Below are positions 39,952 to 49,428 of a stretch of DNA of 64,000 bases, one piece after another (position 1 is the first letter of the stretch; every line of letters starts with the position of its first letter). The notes under the pieces are model-generated. The model searched no databases and was not told where the DNA came from. It was given only the letters and a program-made list of their open reading frames with translations. This stretch comes from Microbotryum silenes-acaulis (lineage: Eukaryota > Basidiomycota > Microbotryomycetes > Microbotryales > Microbotryaceae), in assembly GCA_003665825.1 (NCBI GenBank), contig QPFY01000013.1:1034320-1098319 (forward strand), given 5' to 3'. The position numbers were made by a program, and so were the translations under genes.

Positions 39952-40630
39952 TCAACTCGTCGACGGCCCAATCGTGAGGGGACTGGCGGCGCTGGCGAGA
40001 CGTCGAACGAGCGAATAGGGTGGCCACGAGCTGGACGACGCGGTCGGTGGTGAACAGTTCGTCGATTGCGATGTCGCACAAAAGTGAGAGGTACGAGTTC
40101 CCGAATGCAGTGAAAGTCACCAACCTTTCCGGGTGATCCCCGGTCCATAACCCTTCCCGGTCGGGCAATGTCCCTCTCCAACGAGAGCTAATCACCGCCG
40201 GGGAAGGGCCGTCCCTGATTTCGCTGTGAGATTCCCCCCCAGGGGCACGAGCAAGGGGGTCAGCGGTAGTGTTGGAGCGTCCCGAAAATTGGTGCGGAGG
40301 GACGTCCAGGGGGACCGATCTCACCGGCGTGAACTCCCCGGCCCGAGCTGCGGCTGGTTCAGTCAAGCCAGCCCGCGCCGCAGCCGGTTCAGTGGAGTTC
40401 TTCAAAAGGCGCTCTACCAATTTCTCCAAGTGCTGAACTCGATGATCGGAGTCGAGGCGTCGAGCTTCGGATTCTTCGAGGCGAGCTTCGAGCGACATCA
40501 GAGCGGCGGCGGTATGGGCCGGTTTTGGCGGTGGGGACTTAAAGGATTCTGGGCGCCCGGCCTCGTCGTCGCGGAGAGGGCTGACGCTGTCTCCGGCAAA
40601 GACGCGCAACGTGTCACGTTCGTCGGCCAT
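39890..40630 (-). CDS. G element Gag N-terminal part, copy B
   Basis: As 26335-27075, from ATG 40630. Differs by ERDTLRVF for ERDTSRVF. Shares the frame change before the capsid C-terminus, so that change predates the duplication. Confidence 0.7.
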
Positions 40631-41477
40631 GGCGAGCTCGCGATTCAACGGTCGGCGATTCCGGGGTGAACGGTGGCGAGGGCGGGATGGCTGGAAGAAA
40701 GGGTAGGAGGGAAGAACGCGTTCGCCGTCGGACTCGGTGAAGGAGGTCACGAAAGACAGTGACGCGTTCGTGGGGGATGAGTTCGGCAACGGGGAGGAGG
40801 CTGACGACTCGAGATCAGACGGCGGGGGCGACTGCTCGTCCAGGGTATGGGACTTAGCAGTTGTAGGGGTTCTGATCGTTGTTGGCGATGCCGGACTTGA
40901 AAAAAGTGACAGGCGACGTCGGCGAGGATGACGTCGTCTACACGACGAAGGACGGGGGTGTCGAGGAGTATCGGCTGTGGTGGCGGCAGTCGGCGAGGGA
41001 GCGATCGAAGAGGGGTGTCGACCGAAAAGCTCGCGGGAAGTCAAGTATAACGGACTTTATTCCAACGATCGGCAAGGAGAGGGGGGGGCCAATAAGATGA
41101 TGAGCGGACCAGGCTCCGGCGGAAGGTGTCGAAACCGAAGGGAGGGACTGCCCAGGCGCCGAGGGAACTCAGCCAAATCAAACTACTCCAAGAGGTCGCC
41201 TCAGGGGTAAAAAGGATTGCTCGCGGGAGCACCGGTAAAAACCCTGAGGCCGCGCCTCAGCTAGCAAAAAAGATAAAACAAATCGAAAGAAGATTGCGCT
41301 CGCAACGCATCGAACCTGCAACCAGCGGGTGCGCGCCCACGCGCCAAACGGCTACACCACGACGCCCGCGATGCTTGAAACGAATCCGCCATTGGGTCAA
41401 GTCATCGCTACCTGCACACAACCTCGGGGAAGACTTCCTTTGAGTACTGCTGTCAGTGTACCGCTGTCATCCTGACA

Positions 41478-43244
41478 GGTCACGTCCGACGCAGGAGGTG
41501 ATGGCGAGAACTGAGCCCTGGACATGTCGGACGGTGTGTCAAAGCCATTGTCGGACATGTCGATCGTTGTGTCGTCACTCGCGTTGGTCTCAAGCGCGGC
41601 AAATCGATTTTCGTGCACGACAGGCTGGAGGGACGGAGGTGGTGCAGCGCGGGAGCCATGGGCAGCGTCAACAAAGGTCCAGTCGCCAGTGGTGGACGTC
41701 ATGGGAGGTTTCGGTTGGTCGATCGGGGCATCTCGAGCGGGGAAGACTTTCTCATCGAATAGGACGTCGCGACTCTGGAAGAACGAAGTTGTGGCCGAGT
41801 CGTACAGCGTCCAGGCCTTGGATTTGTTATCGATGCCAACAAAGATGAATGGTTTGGCCTTGGGGTCGAGTTTTGCCCGCTTGTGCTGAGGGGTGGTGTG
41901 CCAGGCGCGGCAGCCAAATACCCTCAGGTTTGCCGTGCTGGGAGGTTTGCCAAACCAGACAGCGTCCGGGATCTTGTGGTCGATGGCGCTGTGCGGGCTG
42001 AGGTTCTTGGTGTCAACAACGTACCTGAGGGCCTCTCGCCAGAGTGTCATGGGCAGTCCCGAGTGCTGGAGCAGGGCGATCGTCCCCTCGATGATCGTGC
42101 GGTTTGTCCTTTCGGCTCGGCCGTTCTGCTCCGGGGTGTACGGGATTGTGAGCTGCTTGGTAATGCCGTGGTGAGAGCAGTACTCAATGAAGGCTTTGGA
42201 CGTGTATTCGCCGCCATTGTCCGTTCGTAGCGTGCGGAGCTTGAGGCCCGTTGAGCGTTCGATCATGGTGTGCCAACGCTGGAAGGTGTCGAATACTTGA
42301 CTCTTGTTTCTCAGCGCGCTGACCCACGTCTTTCGGGAGAAATCGTCGATGAAGGTGACAACATATCGTTCCCCGTTGGTGGCTGGTTCGGGCAGAGTGA
42401 GGACATCGGAGTGGACCAGTTCGAGTGGTTGCGAAGCGCGAGAGTCCGACGTTGGGAAAGGTTTCCTGGTTGCCTTTGCCGCTTTGCAGGTGTCGCAGGA
42501 GAAGGCCTTGCATTCGGCCGCCGAGTACGTCCATGTTTGACCTTGTAGTTGACCCGACGAGACTGCCCTTCGCAGGTTGGGAAGGGACAGGTGGCCGAAT
42601 CGTTGATGCAGAGTCAGGAGAGGGATGGCGGCGGCTGCAACCGGTGACGGTGTGCAGCGGATTGGGGTGGCGTCCAGTGTCGACAATTGGTTTGCAATGA
42701 GGGATGCGACGCCTATGAGGTGACCTTGTGACCGGAGCTCGATGGTCTTGCCAAAGTGGGTGTAAATGCGCTCGCGGCGCAGCTGCATGACCGAGACCAG
42801 GTTTGCCGGAAGGTCGGGAACGTAGTAGACGTTGCAGAGCTTGATCGTTCGTTGTTTCGACGTTCGTATCGTGATCGAGCCGGTTCCTTGGGCCATGAGT
42901 GATCCACCAGCGCCATCAACGGCGATGTGCGACCGAGTGTGCCAGACGTCGAATAGAGACGCGTCCTTGACCATGTGGTGGGAGGCGCCCGAGTCGAGTA
43001 CTAGGGTGTCGTTGGGAAGGTGAAGCTCCCGGTTCGAGTTCAGACGACCTAGGAGTGCGACGACGTTCACGCTGGGCCGAACTGTCACGCTCACAGTCGG
43101 GTCCAGGTGCGACGTGTCAAGTTGCGTCATGGTGCGGTAACGGCCGGTCGCATAGGCGAGGGCGGTTGCAAGGGTGTGGCACAGTGCGATGATGATGATG
43201 AAGACGATCATGATGGTCGCGAATGACGTCAGTGGAGCTGTCAT
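41478..43244 (-). pseudogene. C1 copia polyprotein, 3'-truncated copy (unit 2)
   Basis: Counterpart of 27923-29689, truncated at the same base by the G LTR. Eleven base differences from unit 1 are packed into 42797-42954 (giving SITIRTSK for SITIQTSK, and LVSVMQ for LISVMQ), with a second small cluster near 42200-42228. The rest of the copy is almost identical. Confidence 0.88.
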
Positions 43245-43258
43245 TGTTGGAGCAGCTT

Positions 43259-43451
43259 TAGCTCGGGCTCATAACCTGTTAATCGTATGTCTCGAGAGGG
43301 GACTGGATCGGCAACCAGTAAGTACACGAGACAGAGTACGGGTTGTAAGGGAGTAGTTTGGAGCGTTAGGGGGAAGACTAAAGAGGCGCGCAGTGCGAGT
43401 GTGCGAAATATCTCTAAGTCCAAAGAGAGGTCCAAGCGGCGCGGCTAGCTA
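43259..43451 (-). repeat. C1(-) primer site and partial 5' LTR (unit 2)
   Basis: Duplicate of 29704-29896, again cut at AGCTA by the C1(+) LTR. Its far side is not present in unit 2 because the C1(+) element is truncated. Confidence 0.85.
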
Positions 43452-43759
43452 TGTTGAATTCCATACACTCTTGCTTAGGTCGATCTCCAACCCGCGCCCA
43501 GCCTAGCCAGCCACGCGCCGCTCGGACCCCTTTTGGACTTAGAGATATTTCGCGCACTCGCACTGCGCGCCTCTTATAGTCTTTCCCCTAACGCTCCAAT
43601 ATACTTCCCACAACTCGTACTGTGTCTCGTGTACTCACTGGTTGCCGATCCAGGTCAGTTGCAATCCTAACGCTCCAATATACTTCCCACAACTCGTACT
43701 GTGTCTCGTGTACTCACTGGTTGCCGATCCAGTCCCCTCCCGAGACATACGATTCAACA
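43452..43759 (+). repeat. C1(+) 5' LTR, 308-base form (unit 2)
   Basis: Equals the 3' LTR of unit 1 in carrying the 79-base GT...AG segment (43654-43732), unlike the 229-base 5' LTR of unit 1. One visible difference is AGCCACGCGCC for AGCCGCGCGCC. Confidence 0.9.
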
Positions 43760-43791
43760 GGTTATGAGCCCGAGCTAACAGCTGCTCCACG

Positions 43792-46348
43792 ATGCCACCA
43801 CCACCATCGTCACTTGCGACCATCATGATCGTCTTCGTCATCATCATCGCTCTATACCACACTGTTGCAACCACCCTCGCCTATGCGACCGGCCGTTACC
43901 GCACCATGACGCAACTTGACACGTCGCACCTGGACCCGACTGTGAGCGTGACAGTTCGGCCCAGCGTGAACGTCGTCGCACTCCTAGGTCGTCTGAACTC
44001 GAACCGGGAGCTTCACCTTCCCAACGACACCCTAGTACTCGACTCGGGCGCCTCCCACCACATGGTCAAGGACGCGTCTCTCTTCGACGTCTGGCACACA
44101 CGGTCGCACATCGCTGTTGATGGCGCTGGCGGATCACTCATGGCACAAGGCACCGGCTCGATCACGATACAAACGTCGAAACAACGAACGATCAAGCTCT
44201 GCAACGTCTACTACGTCCCCGACCTTCCAGCCAACCTGATCTCGGTCATGCAGCTGCGCCGCGAGCGCATTTACACCCACTTTGGCAAGACCATCGAGCT
44301 CCGGTCACAAGGTCACCTCATAGGCGTCGCATCCCTCATTGCGAACCAATTGTCGACACTGGACGCCACCCCAATCCGCTGCACACCGTCACCGGTTGCA
44401 GCCGCCGCCATCCCTCTCCTGACTCTGCATCAACGATTCGGCCACCTGTCCCTCCCCAACCTGCGAAGGGCAGTCTCATCGGGTCAACTACAAGGTCAAA
44501 CATGGACATACTCGGCGGCCGAATGCAAGGCCTTCTCCTGCGACACCTGCAAAGCGGCAAAGGCAACCAGGACATCTTTCCCAACGTCGGACTCTCGCGC
44601 TTCGCAACCACTCGAACTGGTCCACTCCGATGTCCTCACTCTGCCCGAACCAGCCACCGACGGGGAACGATATGTTGTCACCTTCATCGACGATTTCTCC
44701 CGAAAGACGTGGGTCAGCGCACTGAGAAACAAGAGTCAAGTCTTCGACACCTTCCAGCGTTGGCACACCATGATCGAACGCTCAACGGGCCTCAAGCTCC
44801 GCACGCTACGAACGGACAATGGCGGCGAATACACGTCCAAAGCCTTCATTGAGTACTGCTCTCACCACGGCATTACCAGGCAGCTCACAATCCCGTACAC
44901 CCCGGAGCAGAACGGCCGAGCCGAAAGGACAAACCGCACGATTGTCGAGGGGACGATCGCCCTGCTCCAGCACTCGGGACTGCCCATGACACTCTGGCGA
45001 GAGGCCCTCAGGTACGTTGTTGACACCAAGAACCTCAGCCCGCACAGCGCCATCGACCACAAGATCCCGGACGCTGTCTGGTTTGGCAAACCTCCCAGCA
45101 CGGCAAACCTGAGGGTATTCGGCTGCCGCGCCTGGCACACCACCCCTCAGCACAAGCGGGCAAAACTCGACCCCAAGGCCAAACCATTCATCTTCGTTGG
45201 CATCGATAACAAATCCAAGGCCTGGACGCTGTACGACTCGGCCACAACTTCGTTCTTCCAGAGTCGCGACGTCCTATTCGATGAGAAAGTCTTCCCCGCT
45301 CGAGATGCCCCGATCAACCAACCGAAACCTCCCATGACGTCCACCACTGGCGACTGGACCTTTGTTGACGCTGCCCATGGCTCCCGCGCTGCACCACCTC
45401 CGTCCCTCCAGCCTGTCGTGCACGAAAATCGATTTGCCGCGCTTGAGACCAACGCGAGTGACGACACAACAATCGACATGTCCGACGATGGCTTTGACAC
45501 ACCGTCCGACATGTCCAGGGCTCAGTTCTCGCCATCACCCCCTGCGTCGGACGTGACCGACGACTCGGCCGACCCAATCGACTTCTTGTCATGCCCGTCT
45601 CGCGCCGCTGCCTTCGCCGCCACCACTGCTGGTTCACCGGTCGTCGAACTCGAAGGGCCAACCGAGGACCCCCAAAATTGGTCGCAGGCGGTCAAGTCAG
45701 GTAAAGAGGAGATCTGGAGGCAAGCAGCAGCCGATGAGTTTCACTCCCTTGCCACCGAGTACAAATGCTTCACCCCGGTCAACTCCTCCTCACTGCCCCC
45801 CGGTGCCAAAGTCCTTGGATCCAGGTTCATCTTCCGCACCAAACGCGACCAACTTGGCAAGATTACTTCGCACAAGGGCCGGCTCGTTGCACAGGGGTTT
45901 TCCCAGCGCCCAGGTATCGATTACGATGAGACGTTTGCTCCTGTCGCCAAGTTCACCTCCATCCGAGCTCTCATCGCCCTGGCCGCCGCACAAAACCTCC
46001 ACGTCCATCAGGCCGACGTTGACAAGGCATACCTCCATGGCGAACTGAAGGAAGACCTCTACATGCGAGTCCCACAAGGTGTTGACATGCCCGGTAAAGT
46101 CCTCAAACTCCATCGATCGATCTACGGCCTCAAGCAGGCCGGCCGAGTCTGGAACGAGCACATTGACTTGACGCTAAAAAGCCTCAACTACCGCGCCACA
46201 GCCAAGGATCACTGCGTATACGTACGACGCGACGGCGACCACTACCACTACATCGCCCTCTACGTCGATGACTTGCTGATGGTCAGCCCTTCGGAGGACG
46301 AGATTGAGCGCATCCTCAACGGCCTGGAGCAAAAATACGGCATCAAGC
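43792..46348 (+). pseudogene. C1 gag-less polyprotein, truncated in RT (unit 2)
   Basis: Identical start, hydrophobic segment, protease, integrase and RT up to YVDDLLMVS and EQKYGIK. The D LTR begins at 46349 and the frame runs about 60 unrelated codons into it before stopping at 46533. RNase H, polypurine tract and 3' LTR are missing. Confidence 0.9.
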
Positions 46349-47628
46349 TGTTGAGTGGAAGCCGAAAAGGTTTCGGACTTGGGAGTAGCGACCGCTTGGG
46401 CTACTGGCGGAGCGTCGACGTGGCTACAGTGTGCGACGGACGGGCCGGGGGGAGAAGTCGTGAGGCGGCACGGACGCGGTCTGACGAGACGGACACGGTG
46501 CGGCTGGACGATCTGTTCTCTACCGAAGATTAGCTGCCTAGCTAATGTTGGGAAGCGGTAGATGTGATTGCAACTAACCTGTTCTCTACCGAAGATTAGC
46601 TGCCTAGCTAATGTTGGGAAGCGGTAGAGAAGAGGAAGAGAGGCGCGAGGGCGCGCGAGTCGGGTGAGGTTCCAGCAAAGGGCCGCGCTAAGACAAACTG
46701 GGCTAACACAATGCGAAGCTTCAAGACCGAACTCCAAGTGGACCATCGAGGCTCTGAGGAGTGTCGTGTTGGACGACGGACACGAGGGGAAACTTATCTA
46801 CACGATCCAGAGTTGTTGAGTGAGGCGATCCGTGACGACAGGCTTCAGGTTGCGAACCGCGGGCATCATGAGTGGGCGATGTTCTGCATGGCCGATGGGT
46901 CATGAGGTCGGCGGTGGCAAACTGGCTGTGGCGAGGCGGAGGCGTTGGCTCGGCTAGGCTGGAGAGTGCGGACTGACTAAGTCCCGGCGTGGAGGCGGCG
47001 GCGCGCGAGCGTGAGTTGAGCAGGCTGGCGCGGTGGCGGAGACAAGGGGGCGGCTTGGCTGCGAAGGCGAAGGCGCCTAGGCGAAAGACTGGAGGGGGGG
47101 GGCGGCGAAGGCGGCGAAGGCGAAGGCGCCTAGGCGAAAGACTGGGGGGGGGGGCGGCGAAGGCGGCGAAGGCGAAGGCGCCTAGGCGAAAGACTGGGGG
47201 GCGGCTTGGCAGCGAGGGCGAAGGCGCCGAGGCGAAGGCGCGCGGCGGCGAAAGAGGCGCCGAGGCGAAAACTGGGCGGTGAACAAGGGGGCGGCTTGGC
47301 TGCGAAGGCGCGCGGCGGCGAAAAGGGCGCCGAGGTGAAAGTGCCAAGAGGCAAAGGTGCGTGGTGGCGAGCATGGCAGAGTAGGCAAAGCTGGCAACGA
47401 CGGGCAGACGGACCGGGATGTGGACAAGTTGACGAGCGGTGCACATCGGTCGAGGGACGAGGCCGGGTGCGAGGATCATGCAGCGAGGCTCGAGGGACAG
47501 GGGGCGCGGTGGAGGCTTGCGGAGGCGAAGACGCGCGGAGCGAGGCGCCGAGGCGAAAGGCGGGCAAGTCCGTCAAACGGCGGTCCGATGTCGAAGTGTT
47601 CGAAGGCTTGACAGAATGCAATTCAACA
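46349..47628 (-). repeat. D element 3' LTR
   Basis: Contains a 66-base tandem duplication at 46513-46578 (minus strand GTTAGTTGCAATCACA ... GAGAACAG). Also contains a low-complexity zone around 47030-47340 built from GGCGAAGGCGCCTAGGCGAA and GACTGG plus G runs. Confidence 0.85.
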
Positions 47629-47752
47629 CCCCCCCTCGTTCGAACACTTCCAGAAGGGCACGAAGGGGTTGACGAGTGGTGTGTGCATAGACGAGTGACC
47701 GGTGTAGGAGACCATGACGAGGCGAGGGTGCAAAGCGACGTGGCAACGAGCG

Positions 47753-48196
47753 TTAGGCGGAGAACATACCTAGGGCTGGCGCTTTCGGCGGACCATTGGG
47801 TTGAAGGCGTGTTCTTGTAATGCGTTCTTCGATGATCGTGGCTCGGATGGTGTAGACGGGTTGGGGAACGGGTGCAGCGGCGAGGGGCGGCGTCTGCGAA
47901 GCGTTGGCGGCGGTGTCGCGTGTTGCGGCAGGGTTGTGCGCAGGGGAGGCGGCGGCGGGCAGCTTGGCTCGGGGTGGGGCTCTCGGCGGACGATCGACTT
48001 GTAGGCTTGTTCCTACGATGCGTTTGTCCATGGTGGCGCCGAGAGTGGGGGTGACGGGGGCAGGACCAGACGTGTGTGCTTTGTCGGCGTGTGGTGCGGT
48101 TGCGTCGGCGGCAGCGTCGCGTGTCTCAGCGGGTGTGGGCTCGGCGGAGACGGCGGGTGCGGCGGGGAGGGGCAGGGTGGTTCGGACAGGGCTCAT
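47753..48196 (-). CDS. D element core ORF, unknown protein
   Basis: 147 codons; the ATG at 48196 lies inside the primer-binding site itself (GGTTATGAGCCC). The product is rich in Ala, Pro and Thr. It carries two diverged copies of a motif: LGATMDKRIVGTSLQVDRPP and IRATIIEERITRTRLQPNGP, each followed by a basic/Pro stretch (RAPPRAKL; KAPALG). I recognise no family: no zinc knuckle, no capsid similarity, no catalytic motif. It is the only frame of the core that starts at the expected Gag position, so it may be a relic or novel Gag-like protein, or noncoding. Confidence 0.35.
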   Translation of the reverse strand: MSPVRTTLPLPAAPAVSAEPTPAETRDAAADATAPHADKAHTSGPAPVTPTLGATMDKRIVGTSLQVDRPPRAPPRAKLPAAASPAHNPAATRDTAANASQTPPLAAAPVPQPVYTIRATIIEERITRTRLQPNGPPKAPALGMFSA

Positions 48197-48200
48197 AACC
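48189..48200 (-). other. D element primer-binding site
   Basis: Minus-strand GGTTATGAGCCC immediately after the LTR end CTCAACA. It matches 12 bases of the C1 primer site and the initiator tRNA-Met anticodon arm. Confidence 0.6.
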
Positions 48201-49428
48201 TGTTGAGTGGAAGCCGAAAAGGTTTCGGACTTGGGAGTAGCGACCGCTTGGGCTACTGGCGGAGCGTCGACGTGGCTACAGTGTGCGACGGACGGGCCGG
48301 GGGGAGAAGTCGTGAGGCGGCACGGACGCAGTCTGACGAGACGGACACGGTGCGGCTGGACGATCTGTTCTCTACCGAAGATTAGCGGTCTAGCTAATGT
48401 TGGGAAGCGGTAGATGTGATTGCAACTAACCTGTTCTCTACCGAAGATTAGCGGTCTAGCTAATGTTGGGAAGCGGTAGAGAAGAGGAAGAGAGGCGCGA
48501 GGGCGCGCGAGTCGGGTGAGGTTCCAGCAAAGGGCCGCGCTAAGACAAACTGGGCTAACACAATGCGAAGCTTCAAGACCGAACTCCAAGTGGACCATCG
48601 AGGCTCTGAGGGGTGTCGTGTTGGACGACGGACACGAGGGGAAACTTATCTACACGATCCAGAGTTGTTGAGTGAGGCGATCCGTGACGACAGGCTTCAG
48701 GTTGCGAACCGCGGGCATCATGAGTGGGCGATGTTCTGCATGGCCGATGGGTCATGAGGTCGGCGGTGGCAAACTGGCTGTGGCGAGGCGGAGGCGTTGG
48801 CTCGGCTAGGCTGGAGAGTGCGGACTGACTAAGTCCCGGCGTGGAGGCAGCGGCGCGCGAGCGTGAGTTGAGCAGGCTGGCGCGGAGGCGGAGACAAGGG
48901 GGCGGCTTGGCTGCGAAGGCGAAGGCGCCTAGGCGAAAGACTGGAGGGGGGGGGCGGCGAAGGCGGCGAAGGCGAAGGCGCCTAGGCGAAAGACTGGGGG
49001 GCGGCTTGGCAGCGAGGGCGAAGGCGCCGAGGCGAAGGCGCGCGGCGGCGAAAGAGGCGCCGAGGCGAAAACTGGGCGGTGAACAAGGGGGCGGCTTGGC
49101 TGCGAAGGCGCGCGGCGGCGAAAAAGGCGCCGAGGTGAAAGTGCCAAGAGGCAAAGGCGCGTGGTGGCGAGCATGGCAGAGTAGGCAAAGCTGGCAACGA
49201 CGGGCAGACGGACCGGGATGTGGACAAGTTGACGAGCGGTGCACATCGGTCGAGGGACGAGGCCGGGTGCAAGGATCATGCAGCGAGGCTCGAGGGACAG
49301 GGGGCGCGGTGGAGGCTTGCGGAGGCGAAGACGCGCGGAGCGAGGCGCCGAGGCGAAAGGCGGGCAAGTCCGTCAAACGGCGGTCCGATGTCGAAGTGTT
49401 CGAAGGCTTGACAGAATGCAATTCAACA
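48201..49428 (-). repeat. D element 5' LTR
   Basis: Same structure as 46349-47628 with the internal duplication at 48365-48430. One GC-rich repeat block is missing, so it is 52 bases shorter. Confidence 0.85.

Larger units (their letters stand above)
34059..41477 (-). mobile_element. Family G gypsy element, copy B
   Basis: LTRs at 34059-34629 and 40907-41477. Essentially identical to copy A, including the same Gag frame break. Left flank ends GAGATAAC (C1), right flank begins GGTCACG (C1, same site as copy A); no target-site duplication. Confidence 0.93.
34059..46348. repeat. Tandem segmental duplication, unit 2 (truncated)
   Basis: Repeats 20504-32714. It ends where D begins, inside the RT domain of the second C1(+). 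The left neighbour is C1 RNase H here but C2 in unit 1, so the duplication junction sits exactly on the G LTR. Confidence 0.9.
46349..49428 (-). mobile_element. Family D non-autonomous LTR element
   Basis: 3,080 bases: LTRs 46349-47628 (1,280) and 48201-49428 (1,228) around a 572-base core (47629-48200). On the minus strand LTRs run TGTTGAATTGCATTC ... CCACTCAACA. The core starts with GGTTATGAGCCC (same primer site as C1) and ends with polypurine GAACGAGGGGGGG (compare GAGCGAGGGGGGG of C1). No protease, integrase or RT. Left flank is C1 RT (ends ATCAAGC), right flank is C1 protease/integrase region (starts GCATTTAC); no target duplication. LTRs differ by about a dozen substitutions plus one extra GC-rich repeat block in the left LTR. 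Confidence 0.82.

Noticed and set aside
43792..46533. 913-codon frame as a distinct short C1 protein
   Set aside because: It is the intact C1 frame cut by D; the last roughly 60 codons are LTR sequence.
49239..49428. Chimeric start of the C1 frame within the D LTR as a new fusion protein
   Set aside because: The junction falls exactly at an LTR end and the LTR portion is not coding in other D copies; a recombination by-product.
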